A DNA stretch of 64,000 nucleotides from an uncultured Lachnospiraceae bacterium (GCA_902761665.1 CACWLA010000003.1:62001-126000), one strand, 5' to 3'. Shown: positions 32,247-41,794, numbered from the stretch's first letter. Made by a program: numbers and translations. The notes: generated by a model from the sequence alone, not told the origin.

Positions 32247-33062
32247 ATGACGACGCAGAACATGCAGGTGTCACAGGACGACCTGAAGAAGATCGAACAG
32301 CGCGCCAGGGTCAAACGGGTGACCGGCAAGAGCCTCACCTATTTCTTCCTGACCGTGTGGGGGCTCCTTGTCCTCTTCCCGTTCTACTGGATGCTGCTCA
32401 CTTCGGTGAAGAGCTACAGCTCCTATAATGCCGAATACACACCGAAATTCTGGACGGCGGCGCCGACCCTCGCGAACTACCGGGCGGCCTTCACCACCGT
32501 TCCTCTGGCCAGATATTTCCTGAACACCCTGATCTTTACGGTGGCGACCACGCTGATCATGCTGATCGTGGTCACGCTCGCGGCATTTGCCTTCTCGCGC
32601 CTGGAGTTCAAGGGGAAAAACCTGGTCTTTACCCTGTTTCTTGCCCTGATGATGATCCCGAACGAGCTGGTCATCATCACCAACTTCGTCACCATCACCA
32701 ACTGGGGCATGCGCAACACCTTCTGGGGCCTGATCCTGCCGTCGGTCACCTCGGTCTTCTACATCTATCTGCTGAAGGAGAACTTCGCGCAGATCCCCGA
32801 GGAACTGTACAAGGCGGCCAAGGTGGACGGCTGCTCGGATTTCCGCTACCTCACGAAGGTCATGATCCCGATCAGCGCGCCGACGCTCGTCACGGTGATC
32901 ATCCTGAAGGTCATCGAGTGCTGGAACTCCTACGTGTGGCCGCGCCTGATCACGGATGATCCGAATTACTATCTGGTCTCGAACGGCATCCAGATCATCC
33001 TCTTCCTGATCTTCCACAAGAAGATCATGGCCGGCGTATCGAGAGGAGGGACAAAGGGATGA
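32247..33062 (+). CDS. Carbohydrate ABC permease, MalG/UgpE type
   Basis: Second permease, 271 residues. After a cytoplasmic N-terminus of about 30 residues come six helices and the EAA loop EELYKAAKVDGCSDFRYL, followed by KVMIPISAPTLVTV, standard for the MalG branch. The C-terminus is slightly short for the family (usual 270-290). The stop overlaps the ATG of the binding-protein gene by four bases, so stoichiometry is likely set by coupled translation. Confidence 0.92.
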   Translation: MTTQNMQVSQDDLKKIEQRARVKRVTGKSLTYFFLTVWGLLVLFPFYWMLLTSVKSYSSYNAEYTPKFWTAAPTLANYRAAFTTVPLARYFLNTLIFTVATTLIMLIVVTLAAFAFSRLEFKGKNLVFTLFLALMMIPNELVIITNFVTITNWGMRNTFWGLILPSVTSVFYIYLLKENFAQIPEELYKAAKVDGCSDFRYLTKVMIPISAPTLVTVIILKVIECWNSYVWPRLITDDPNYYLVSNGIQIILFLIFHKKIMAGVSRGGTKG

Positions 33063-34828
33063 AAAAGATCATCTGCCTGCTTTTAGCCCTGCTCCTTGCC
33101 GCGGGAACGCTCAGCGGCTGCCATGGGACACTCGTGCCCGATACGACGGCGGCGCAGACCGAAGCGCCCGGGGAGACAAAGGAAAGCGTCCCCGGCGAAA
33201 CGAAGGAATCGGAGGCGGCGCCCGCCGAAGACAAGTCCTTCAAGGTGCCGGAAAACTTCGATACCTCGCGGAAATTTGAACTGACCTTCTGGCTCAAGAA
33301 CGACAGCAACTCTGCCCAGGTGGCCATTTATCAGAAGGCTATGGACGACTTCACAGCCCTCTACCCGAACGTCACCTTCAAGGTGAAGAAGTACACCGAC
33401 TACGGCGAGATCTACAACGACGTCATCACGAACATCGCGACGAAGACCACGCCGAACGTCTGCATCACCTATCCGGACCACATTGCGACCTACCTCACCG
33501 GCGCGGACACGATGGTCAGCCTGGACAATCTGATGGCTGACGCGAAATACGGCTTCGGCGGCAGTGACCTGCGTTTTGACAGCCCGAAGACGGACGAGAT
33601 CGTGCCGAAGTTCCTGGAAGAAGGCGTTCTGCAGGGACATCAGTACGCCCTGCCCTTCATGCGCTCGACCGAAGCACTCTACGTCAATAAGACCATGGTA
33701 GAGAAGCTCGGCTACACCCTTCCCGAAGTCTGCACCTGGGACTTCATCTGGGAAGTTTCCGAGGCGGCCATGAAGAAAAGGGACGACGGGACCTACGCGG
33801 TCAACGGCCAGAAGGTACTGATCCCTTTCATTTACAAGTCCACGGACAACATGATGATCCAGATGCTCCGGCAGATGGAGGCGGGCTACTCCACGGAGGA
33901 CGGGAAGATCCTGCTCTTCAACGACGACACGGCAGCCCTCCTCAAGGAGATCGCCGTGCACGGCGAGACGCGGAGCTTTTCCACGTTCAAGATCTCGAGC
34001 TACCCCGGCAACTACCTGAATGCAGGCCAGTGCATTTTCGCGGTGGACTCCACCGCTGGCGCGACCTGGATGGGACACGACGCCCACAATCAGGACATCC
34101 CGAAGGAACAGATGGTCAATTTCGAGATCGCCGTTCTGCCGGTGCCGCAGTTTGACACCCAGAACATGCAGATGATCTCCCAGGGCCCGTCGGTCTGCAT
34201 CTTCAACAAGAGCGACCCGCAGGAGGTGCTTGCCAGCTGGCTCTTCGCCCAGTTCCTGCTGACGAACGACGTACAGATCGCCTACTCGCGCACCGAAGGC
34301 TATGTCCCGGTCACGCTGAAGGCGCAGAACTCCGCGGAGTATCAGGATTATCTGTCCCGTGCCGGTGAGGACAACGACGCCTACTATCACGTGAAGATCG
34401 AAGCGGCCGAGCTCCTGATCAACAACGTGGACCACAGTTTTGTGACACCGGTCTTCAACGGTTCGGCGTCGCTCCGGAATGCCGCAGGGACCCTCGTAGA
34501 AGAGGCCGTGAAGAACGGCTACCGGAAGAAAGTGACCGACGACGCCTTCATCACGGCGCTGTACGATAAGACGATCGCCCTTTACCACCTGGATAAGGGC
34601 GCGATCGTGGATCCTTCTGTCCCTCCCGTGACGGAGCCGGAGACGGACGAAGCCGGCGAGACCGTAGCGCCGCCCGCAACCGAAGCGCAGCCCGAACCGA
34701 AACCGGCAGGGCCTGAACCCCTGCCGAAGACCGCGCGGAGCCTCCTGTACTGTATCGTGATCGCCTGGGTCGGCATCGCCGCCGCGTGGATCATCCGGCT
34801 CATCCGGGAAAAACGCGAGAAGCGGTGA
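33059..34828 (+). CDS. Extracellular sugar-binding lipoprotein with a C-terminal membrane anchor
   Basis: Solute-binding component of the ABC importer, 589 residues, longer than the usual 420-560. It has a lipobox (TLSGC, lipidated Cys21), a Thr/Glu/Ala linker to about residue 60, the family-1 binding fold (FWLKNDSNSAQVAIYQKAMDD opening, in two segments; ITYPDHIATYL; GHQYALPFMRSTEALYVNK in two segments), then a Pro/Glu/Thr-rich stretch (about 515-560) and a clear transmembrane helix (SLLYCIVIAWVGIAAAWII) with a basic tail. Anchoring at both ends is unusual. The C-terminal part might instead be a signal for surface sorting, but no LPxTG is present (it reads LPKTA). Confidence 0.85.
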   Translation: MKKIICLLLALLLAAGTLSGCHGTLVPDTTAAQTEAPGETKESVPGETKESEAAPAEDKSFKVPENFDTSRKFELTFWLKNDSNSAQVAIYQKAMDDFTALYPNVTFKVKKYTDYGEIYNDVITNIATKTTPNVCITYPDHIATYLTGADTMVSLDNLMADAKYGFGGSDLRFDSPKTDEIVPKFLEEGVLQGHQYALPFMRSTEALYVNKTMVEKLGYTLPEVCTWDFIWEVSEAAMKKRDDGTYAVNGQKVLIPFIYKSTDNMMIQMLRQMEAGYSTEDGKILLFNDDTAALLKEIAVHGETRSFSTFKISSYPGNYLNAGQCIFAVDSTAGATWMGHDAHNQDIPKEQMVNFEIAVLPVPQFDTQNMQMISQGPSVCIFNKSDPQEVLASWLFAQFLLTNDVQIAYSRTEGYVPVTLKAQNSAEYQDYLSRAGEDNDAYYHVKIEAAELLINNVDHSFVTPVFNGSASLRNAAGTLVEEAVKNGYRKKVTDDAFITALYDKTIALYHLDKGAIVDPSVPPVTEPETDEAGETVAPPATEAQPEPKPAGPEPLPKTARSLLYCIVIAWVGIAAAWIIRLIREKREKR

Positions 34829-34865
34829 GAGGATCGCGGCAGACGCCGGCGGAACCCGAAAACCC

Positions 34866-34893
34866 TTGAATTTTCCCCGTGTTCCGCTATAAT
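34866..34893 (+). promoter_or_regulatory. Sigma-A promoter of the repeat lipoprotein
   Basis: TTGAAT at 34866-34871, 16-base spacer, perfect TATAAT at 34888-34893, 62 bases before the start codon. Confidence 0.7.
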
Positions 34894-34955
34894 ATTTATG
34901 TTCCATTTTTGTAATGTTCCCGGACGGGACGTTAACAGTTAAAAGGAGAAATATC

Positions 34956-37018
34956 ATGAAGAAAATCTTAGCACTCGTGCTCGCGCTGGCCATGGTACTC
35001 GGCCTCGCAGCATGCGGCAGCCCGAAGGAGACCACTTCGGCTCCGACTGAGCCGCCGAAGACGACGGAAGCTCCGGCGACCACCGAAGCGCCGACTGCGG
35101 CACCGAGACCTACGAAGAGTTCATGGCGGCGGAACTCATGGAACCCGTCGTGATCGAAGCTTTCGTGCAGGGCAAGCAGAGCTACTATGCCGCCAAGGGC
35201 ACGGCTAACGTTTATCTGGCCGACATGGACGGCGCGTATTACTGCTATGGCCTGGCAATGACCCAGGAACAGTTCGACAAGCTGGCAAAAGGCGTTAAGG
35301 TCAAGGTTTCCGGTGAAAAAGCCGAGTATGCCGGTGAGATCGAAGTCAGCAACGGCGTTCTGGAGGAGATCTGGGAAGACATCAACTATGAGACGGCCTA
35401 CGGGGATGTGACCGCGTTCATTTCTGAACCGGAAGAACTGGTCAAATTCATGAACCTGAGCGTCCAGTTCACGGACATGGTCGTTCTGGCGCAGGATGAC
35501 GGCTCGGCGGTCAGCAAGAAGCAGAGCGACTCCGACCCCGATCTGTATTTCCGTGCCGGCAATCAGTACGGCATCGTGGATTTCTGCGTGGAATCTTTCC
35601 TGACCGGTCCGGATACCGATGCCTATAAGGCCGTCGAAGCGCTCAAAGTGGGCGATATGGTGAACGTTCAGGGCTTCCTGTACTGGTATAACGGCGCGAA
35701 CCCGCACGTGACGGATATCACGGTCTACTGGAACATCAACAACAAGAGCGACGACGCCGTGACCTACGAACAGTATCTGGCGACGGAACTGATGGAACCG
35801 ATCATCATCGAAGCCTACGTCCAGGGCAAGCAGAGTTATTATGCTGATAAGGAAACGGCTATCCTCTATCTTGCTGACCCGGACGGCGCGTATTTGGCCT
35901 ACAGCTGCGCGATGACGCAGGAACAGTATGACGAACTGGAATCCGGCACGCACGTTCGGATCACTGGCGAGCGGGCGGAATACGCCGGCGAGATCGAGAT
36001 CAGCAACTGCACGCTGGAATCGATCATACCGGAGAGTTTCATTGCGCCGACCATTGACGTGACCGCCCTGGTTGGCGATAATGAAGCGCTGGCCGAGAAG
36101 ATGAACCAGAAGGTCGTTTTCAAGAATCTGGTCGTTACCGAACTCGGCAGGAAGGAAAGCGATTCCGATCCTGATATCTACATCACCGCCGGCAATGAAA
36201 AGGGCTCCGTCAGCTTCTGCGTGGAATCCTACCTGACCGGCCCTGACAACGGGACGTATCAGACCGCTGAAAACCTCAGCGTCGGCGACATTGTTGACGT
36301 TGCCGCTTTCCTGTACTGGTACAACAACCCGAACCCGCACGTGACGATGCTAGACAAGAAGGTCAACGTGAACGAGAAGTCCGAAGGCGTGATGACCTAT
36401 AAGGAATTCATGGCCGCGGAAACGCAGGAACCGGTCGTGATCGAAGCCTACGTCCAGGGCAAGCAGGCCTACTATGCTGCCAAGGAGACCGCGAACCTGT
36501 ATCTTGCCGATGCGGACGGCGCCTACTACGCCTACGGCTGCAAGATGACGCAGGAACAGTTCGACGCGCTGGAAGAAGGCACTAAGGTCCGTATTTCCGG
36601 TGAAAAGGCCGAATGGGCCGGCGAGATCGAGGTCGCCGGGGATGATATTAAGCTGGAAGAGATCCTGGAAGGCAAATACATTGCGGCGCCGGTGGATGTG
36701 ACCGGCATCGGCGGTGAGGAACTGATGAAGTACATGAACCGCAAGGTCGTCTTCAAAGGTGCGGTCGTCCGTCCGCAGGATAACGGAGAAGCTATCAGCA
36801 AAAAGGACAGCGACAGCGATCCGGATCTCTATTTTGACGCTGCCATTGGAGCAGATAAGATTAGTTTCTGCGTGGAATCCTACCTGACCGGCACGGATAC
36901 CGACGTTTACAAGGCCGTGGAAGGGCTGAAAGTCGACGATAAGGTCAACATTGTCTGCTTCCTGTACTGGTACAACGGCGCGAACCCGCACGTGCTCGCG
37001 GTGGAACCGGTTGAATAA
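34956..37018 (+). pseudogene. Frameshifted lipoprotein with three ~210-residue OB-like repeats
   Basis: An intact lipoprotein signal (MKKILALVLALAMVLGLAACG, Cys20, in its first 21 residues) and a Thr/Pro/Glu linker are read in one frame, but the repeat body is in the -1 frame from about 35105. The frames join if one base is restored near 35104-35108, where CCGAGACC would need to read CCGGAGACC, giving T-Y-E-E-F-M as in the inner repeats. Each repeat starts TY(E/K)(E/Q) and ends in FLYWYN-x-x-NPHV, with a SDSDPDLYF-like motif between. No slippery heptamer is visible, so mutation or a sequencing error is likelier than programmed frameshifting. Function unknown; surface-exposed binding is likely. 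Confidence 0.8.
35108..37015 (+). repeat. Three tandem protein-coding repeats
   Basis: Units start at 35108, 35762 and 36395 (periods 654 and 633 bases, last unit about 620). Shared landmarks are VIEA(F/Y)VQGKQ, MTQEQ(F/Y)D, AGEIE(V/I), F/VESYLTGPD-type and YWYN. Synonymous drift between units is considerable, so the repeats are old, not a recent expansion. Confidence 0.85.
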
Positions 37019-37096
37019 GCAAAAGAATACAATGAAAAAGAAGGCCTCTGCGGAGGCAAAAATAATTTTTCGGGAAATAATTTCCGAATGAAAGAA

Positions 37097-37132
37097 GAAA
37101 CGGCATGGTCCTTGAATCATGCCGTTTCTCTT
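37097..37132. terminator. Terminator between the repeat lipoprotein and rpoN
   Basis: Eleven-bp stem GAAACGGCATG (37097-37107) / CATGCCGTTTC (37118-37128), 10-base loop, then T-rich; A-rich on the other side so usable in both directions. Confidence 0.75.
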
Positions 37133-37146
37133 AATTATATAATAAT

Positions 37147-38499
37147 TTATTTTTCCCTGCGTTCTGATGCTGGAGGAATCCTCAGTTTGTCGCGATATTT
37201 GGCAATAGTTCTACGCGCGATTCTTATGCCTCGTGTAGCCAGTTTTTCACAGATGGTCTGGTCGGACAGGGGGTGTTTTTTGTTTTCATCAGCAATGATC
37301 TCCTTGATGATCTCACAAATAGCAACATTCCCGGTATCTGATTGATCAGCATTTTCTGAACCAACTTTGCGGATAAAGAAGAAAGAAAGCGGTACGACTC
37401 CTCCTGGATAAGCCAGGTATTTGTTTCGGATCGTTCGACTGATCGTGGAGACGTTCAGATCTAGAACGGAAGCGACATCCGCAAGAGACAGGGGCTTCAG
37501 TCCTCTGCGTCCTATAGTAAAAAAGTCCTTCTGTCGCTTAATGATGACTTCTGCGCAGCGTTCCAGCGTGCTTCTGCGCTGTTCGATCCTCCAGCGCAAG
37601 AGCTTTGCCTGTTGGATTTTGTCTGTCAGATACTGGCGGACTTCTTCGTCGTCGGTCGTGTTCAGCAGTGAGCAGTAATAAGAATCGAGAGAAAAGTAGC
37701 GCTTCTCTCTGCCGCGGATGCTGAGAATGAAATCGCCGTTTTCTTGTTCGACGAAAAGTTCAGGAACGATATATTCGGCTTTAGCGGTTGAGGCATAAGC
37801 AGCACCGGGGCGGGGCTGGAGTTCGGAAAGAAGTTTTTTTGCCTTGTGGAGTTCGTCTTCGGAAAGACCAAGCAGGCTGGAAAGCAACTGATAACGCCTG
37901 GCAGCAAGATCCTCCAGGTGATCCCGGGCGAGACATACGATCCGCTCATCTGCATGTCGCGCCATTAACTGAAGAGCCAAACACTCGCTCAGATTACGGG
38001 CGCCTATACCGGGCGGTGCAGTTCGCTGCAGTTCGTTTAGTGCTTCGGCAATTTCGTCTGTACTGCACCCTCCTTCGGCAGCAAGTTCTTCGAGGTTGAT
38101 CCGTAGATAACCGTCCTCATCAAGGCAGTGTGCAAGGAAACGCATACGGCTGCGAAGAGGTTCCGGCTTGTGCAAGCACTCTATCAGCAGACAAAGTGCA
38201 TTGGGAAGGGTCATCTCCAAGCCGCCGGTATGAGCGATATTTGAGACAGGATCGTATGGATCTATAGGCTGTTCAGAATAATAGCGGTTTTGAACGTCGC
38301 AGTCATAACGGTCTTCCCAGTCTTTTACGGATACGGAAACAAGGCTCTCGTCAGTTTCGTGGATAGGCTCAATGACGGGATTAGATTGTGCTTGTTCTTC
38401 AACATAAGCGGCAAGATCCAGCGTATTCATCTGGAGGATCTGCAGGCTAATCAGCTGCTGCTGAGACAGCTGCAATTCCAACTTTTGGCTTAGTTCCAT
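37147..38499 (-). CDS. rpoN: RNA polymerase sigma-54 factor
   Basis: Alternative sigma factor, 450 residues. Region I is a Gln/Leu-rich N-terminus (LSQKLELQLSQQQLISLQIL), the core-binding region follows, a helix-turn-helix lies at about 335-360 (SLADVASVLDLNVSTISRTI), and the RpoN box is intact as ARRTIAKYRDKL near the C-terminus; GGVVPLSFFF precedes it. It recognises -24/-12 promoters and needs an AAA+ activator, here encoded 42 bases upstream on the same strand. Two consensus sigma-54 promoters lie within 10 kb. AT-rich relative to the rest of the window, consistent with acquisition as part of an island. Confidence 0.96.
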   Translation of the reverse strand: MELSQKLELQLSQQQLISLQILQMNTLDLAAYVEEQAQSNPVIEPIHETDESLVSVSVKDWEDRYDCDVQNRYYSEQPIDPYDPVSNIAHTGGLEMTLPNALCLLIECLHKPEPLRSRMRFLAHCLDEDGYLRINLEELAAEGGCSTDEIAEALNELQRTAPPGIGARNLSECLALQLMARHADERIVCLARDHLEDLAARRYQLLSSLLGLSEDELHKAKKLLSELQPRPGAAYASTAKAEYIVPELFVEQENGDFILSIRGREKRYFSLDSYYCSLLNTTDDEEVRQYLTDKIQQAKLLRWRIEQRRSTLERCAEVIIKRQKDFFTIGRRGLKPLSLADVASVLDLNVSTISRTIRNKYLAYPGGVVPLSFFFIRKVGSENADQSDTGNVAICEIIKEIIADENKKHPLSDQTICEKLATRGIRIARRTIAKYRDKLRIPPASERREK

Positions 38500-38541
38500 C
38501 TTGTCTCCATACCTGCGGTTCTGCTTGCTAAGCTGGTCGGC

Positions 38542-40524
38542 TCAGCGTTGCTTCTTATTGATCTTATTATACAATGTGGTCCTGCTGATTCCAAGTTTTT
38601 GAGCTAGCTGAGTCATGTTGCCGTTAAATTGCTGGTAATAGATTTGCAGGATCTTGTTTTCTGCCTCAGCCAGGTCGGCCTTGTAGTCACCAGTGATAAG
38701 CGGTTTTTCGAACAGTGGTTCCTGAGTTTTATCTAATTTGGCCTCTGATTCGGCAGGAGTACGGCATACGATGGATTCAGGCGGAAGGTCTTCGTCTTCA
38801 TTGTCCAGACAGTAGGAAAGCAGTTTAAGGACATAATCACGATCGTTAAGCCTGGTTTCATCGAAAAGTGTGGCGAACCGTTCTGTAACGCTGATTAGTT
38901 CACGTATGTTTCCCGGGAAAGAATATGCAGACAGGGGAAGCATCAATTCATCCATCTGATTATTTACTGCGGCATGAATGCTTTTGCTGAATTGTTGGAG
39001 ATAATGGGAGAAGAGCACGGGGATGTCTTCTTTCCGCTGTCTGAGCGGTGGAATAAAGAGGTGCAGAACATTGACGCGAAAATAAAGATCATTACGGAAC
39101 TGTCCCTCTCGAACCAACTGCTTAAGATTTCGGTTTGTCGCAACGATGAAACGGACGTCGACAGGGATGGGGGAGTCCCCGCCGATACGGATTATCTCAT
39201 GCTCCTGCATAACCCGCAGAAGTTTAGCCTGGAAACCAGGTGACAAGGCATCGATATCATCCAGGAACATTGTGCCATGATTGGCAAGTTCGATCAGCCC
39301 GGTCTTGCCTTTTTTGCTTGCTCCTGTAAAGGAGCCGGGCATGTAGCCGAAGAGTTCGCTTTCAATCAGCGTATCCGGCATGGCGGCACAGTTGATGGCA
39401 ACAAAAGGATAATTCCGGCGAACGCTGAATTCGTGAATGCTTTGCGCAAAGACTTCCTTTCCGGCCCCGGTCTCTCCGTTGATCAGAATCGTTGACTGAC
39501 TTCTGGCAAACTGTCGGGCTTGCATGACCGCTTCCTTAATCTGCTCGCTCTGACCCAGGATATCTTTGAAGGTGTAATGTGTTTCGAAACTTTTTCTTTT
39601 GATCTCCTGACGGATAATTGTCTCATATTCGAGAATGTTCGAGGCGTTTTCAAAGAGGATGCAAAGTCGGGAAATAGTGCCTCTAAGCTTTAATTGAACA
39701 ACGTTCCCCACGACATTAACGCCATAAAAGTCAAACTGAGAGATCTCACTCGCGTCCTGACCGAGACTGATAGTCTTATAAAAACTCTTGGAGATCATAT
39801 CCTTGATGTTTCTTTGCATCAGGTCCTGCGGGCTGCAGCGCAGCATATTAACAGCTGTTTGATTGGCGTAGATGATACTCAGGTCCGGGTAGCTCAAACA
39901 GACAGCACCGCACATGGCATTTTCCAAAATAGACTGGATCTCTTCGAGATAGTCACGTTCCTTCTCCATGTTCTGTGCGATTTGAATCGCATTACCGACA
40001 GCAATTTCAAGATTCGGCTGCGTATAATAATAGATAGCTTTCAATCCGAGCGACTCTGCCATCTGAACAACAAATTGAACACCGACGATTGTGTGGTAAC
40101 CATGCTCCTTCAGCTGGCAGAGAAGGGCATAGACATCGTCATTGTAATTGTAGATGAATTTGTTGTATCGAATCCCGAGAGCTTTCTCCAACAGTGTGAG
40201 ATCCAGGTTGTGCGCACGTCTTATGACAATGGCTGTGCGGGAATAATCGCTTATGCTCTCATGGATGTTTAGAAAGTCATATAGCGTTGGACTGACGATA
40301 TAATACGGGATCTGGACATAGTCCTTGATTTTCATGTAATCATTCGGACCGATGAGCAGAACCTGATTGTTAGCCTCCAGAACACGCTGTGCTATGACTG
40401 GGATGCTCTCGGCTAAAGTGTCCCCGCAGTAATTCAGGATAACGTCAGGAAAGAGTTGGAGCGCTGTGATATTTTTGACATAGAGTCCGAAAGCGGAAGA
40501 GCCAACCACTGCAAGATTGATCAT
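38542..40524 (-). CDS. Sigma-54-dependent enhancer-binding regulator (PrpR-N, PAS, AAA+, Fis HTH)
   Basis: Activator of 660 residues. Residues 1-175 match the PrpR N-terminal sensory domain, 195-300 a PAS domain, 320-560 the AAA+ module and 630-658 a Fis-type HTH (MTQLAQKLGISRTTLYNKI). Walker A is GETGAGKE (350-357). The sigma-contact loop reads GSFTGA (397-402) where GAFTGA is standard, and the Walker B acidic pair is Asp422-Asp423 where D-E is standard. PrpR-N domains sense small carboxylate-like effectors, suggesting control by the imported substrate. It is divergent from the TRAP operon and shares an intergenic inverted repeat with it. Confidence 0.92.
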   Translation of the reverse strand: MINLAVVGSSAFGLYVKNITALQLFPDVILNYCGDTLAESIPVIAQRVLEANNQVLLIGPNDYMKIKDYVQIPYYIVSPTLYDFLNIHESISDYSRTAIVIRRAHNLDLTLLEKALGIRYNKFIYNYNDDVYALLCQLKEHGYHTIVGVQFVVQMAESLGLKAIYYYTQPNLEIAVGNAIQIAQNMEKERDYLEEIQSILENAMCGAVCLSYPDLSIIYANQTAVNMLRCSPQDLMQRNIKDMISKSFYKTISLGQDASEISQFDFYGVNVVGNVVQLKLRGTISRLCILFENASNILEYETIIRQEIKRKSFETHYTFKDILGQSEQIKEAVMQARQFARSQSTILINGETGAGKEVFAQSIHEFSVRRNYPFVAINCAAMPDTLIESELFGYMPGSFTGASKKGKTGLIELANHGTMFLDDIDALSPGFQAKLLRVMQEHEIIRIGGDSPIPVDVRFIVATNRNLKQLVREGQFRNDLYFRVNVLHLFIPPLRQRKEDIPVLFSHYLQQFSKSIHAAVNNQMDELMLPLSAYSFPGNIRELISVTERFATLFDETRLNDRDYVLKLLSYCLDNEDEDLPPESIVCRTPAESEAKLDKTQEPLFEKPLITGDYKADLAEAENKILQIYYQQFNGNMTQLAQKLGISRTTLYNKINKKQR

Positions 40525-40546
40525 TATATTAGTGCCACCTTCTATC

Positions 40547-40586
40547 TTTGTTGAAATAATTTAACATATTTTAACAAACCTGTAAA
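40547..40586. promoter_or_regulatory. Inverted-repeat activator site overlapping the regulator's sigma-A promoter
   Basis: Arms TTTGTTGAAATA (40547-40558) and TATTTTAACAAA (40567-40578) match at 11 of 12 around an 8-base centre, roughly 95 bases upstream of the -24 element. On the minus strand a promoter TTTACA (complement of 40581-40586), 17-base spacer, TAAATT (complement of 40558-40563) overlaps the repeat, so binding could activate the TRAP operon and repress the regulator gene. Confidence 0.65.
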
Positions 40587-40656
40587 GGATAAATTGCAAT
40601 GTGCATAATAGTTTACAAAAAAAATAAGAAAAAAGCCATTTCCGGCATACATATTT

Positions 40657-40672
40657 TGGCACGACCTTTGCT
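40657..40672 (+). promoter_or_regulatory. Sigma-54 (-24/-12) promoter of the TRAP-opine dehydrogenase operon
   Basis: TGGCAC at 40657-40662, 5-base spacer, TTGCT at 40668-40672: an exact match to the TGGCAC-N5-TTGCW consensus. The expected start of transcription is near 40683, about 44 bases before the ATG. Confidence 0.93.
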
Positions 40673-40726
40673 ACATAATATGTGTAAGCTGGTTTGTCAG
40701 CAATAACGTGAAAAAGGAGAAAGGAA

Positions 40727-41794
40727 ATGAAAAAAGTTTTATGTTTCGTCATTGCAATCGTTTTGGTCTTGGGACTTGCCGCCTGCGGTGAGAAGCCTGT
40801 GACCACCACCGAAGCGCCGAAGGCTAGTACTCAGGCTCCTGCGGGCAGCACGGCTGCTCCTGCGCAGAGTACCGAAGCAGGTCAGAAGAAGATTGAGGCA
40901 CTTGACCTTCTGGCCGGCTCAGCGACTGGCTCCTGGTATACGATTGGCGCCGGTATTGCGGATAAGTTCAATGAAAGTTATGAAGGCTTCCCGATGACGG
41001 CGATTCCCGGGCCAGGTTCCGTTGGCAACATCGGTGTTATTTCGTCCGGTGAATCAGAGATTGGTATGAGCTACGGCCCGTTCCTGGCAGCTGCCGTGGC
41101 CGGCACCAGCCCTTACGAAGAAAAGTATGAGAATCTTCGCTCGATTGCCTGTCTGCAGCCCACAGTCATCCAGCCGTTGACTACTTTGGATATTCAGACT
41201 TACGGTCAGTTCATCAGGGATCAGATGAAGTGCACGGTCGGCTTGTACCCGGTCGGCAACGCTTCTACTCTGATTGTTAGCATGATCCTTCAAGCATATG
41301 GACTGAATGAACCTACTGACATGGAAAAATGGGGCGCTTCTGTTTATTACGCTGACGGCGCTTCCTTGGCAGATGCCTGGAAAGACCGCCACATCGACAT
41401 TCAGAGCCCGATGCTGAACGTCCCGGCTTCCACGGTAACAGAAGCTCTTGTCAACCGCAATGATGGCAAATTGGTCAGCTTGGATGAAGACGTTATTCAA
41501 ACCCTTTGCGATAAGTATGGATTTGCCAAGTATACCATCAAGGCCGGTACTTATGAAGGACAGAAAGAAGACATCCAAACCGTAGGTCTGCCGATTGTTT
41601 TCTTCTGCGCCGCAGATGCAGATGAAGACACGGTCTACACCTTCACTAAGACCCTTTATGAGAACAAAGACTACTTCCTCGGCGTTCACGCCTCGTTTGG
41701 CGAATTCGATCCTGAGCACATGAATGAAGGTACCGCTATTGAGATTCATCCTGGCGCTCTGAAATTCTACAAAGAGGTGGGATTAGTAAAGTAA
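40727..41794 (+). CDS. TAXI-family TRAP transporter substrate-binding lipoprotein
   Basis: Extracytoplasmic binding protein of 355 residues for a TRAP importer. Lipobox GLAAC puts the lipidated Cys at 20; a Thr/Ala/Pro linker runs to about residue 50; the TAXI fold starts LLAGSATGSWYTIGAGIADK, with PGPGSVGNIGVISSGESEIG marking the ligand cleft. TAXI proteins bind organic acids and amino acids such as glutamate. First gene after a perfect sigma-54 promoter, with AAGGAGAAAGG before the ATG. It should deliver the ligand to the fused permease encoded next. Confidence 0.93.
   Translation: MKKVLCFVIAIVLVLGLAACGEKPVTTTEAPKASTQAPAGSTAAPAQSTEAGQKKIEALDLLAGSATGSWYTIGAGIADKFNESYEGFPMTAIPGPGSVGNIGVISSGESEIGMSYGPFLAAAVAGTSPYEEKYENLRSIACLQPTVIQPLTTLDIQTYGQFIRDQMKCTVGLYPVGNASTLIVSMILQAYGLNEPTDMEKWGASVYYADGASLADAWKDRHIDIQSPMLNVPASTVTEALVNRNDGKLVSLDEDVIQTLCDKYGFAKYTIKAGTYEGQKEDIQTVGLPIVFFCAADADEDTVYTFTKTLYENKDYFLGVHASFGEFDPEHMNEGTAIEIHPGALKFYKEVGLVK

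Noticed and set aside
34702..34828. Sortase signal at the end of the sugar-binding protein
   Set aside because: LPKTA resembles LPxTG but lacks Gly, and the protein already has a lipobox; a plain transmembrane anchor explains it.
35095..35125. Programmed -1 frameshift in the repeat lipoprotein
   Set aside because: No X-XXY-YYZ slippery site and no obvious downstream pseudoknot; signal-peptide proteins rarely use this.
33083..36340. Very long open frame on the minus strand opposite the binding protein and repeat lipoprotein
   Set aside because: GC-rich coding DNA often leaves the antisense frame open. The translation is low-complexity, has no domains, and runs through the promoter between two real genes.
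35108..37015. Repeats as a CRISPR or mobile repeat array
   Set aside because: Periods of 633-654 bases are multiples of three and encode conserved protein motifs; they are domain repeats.
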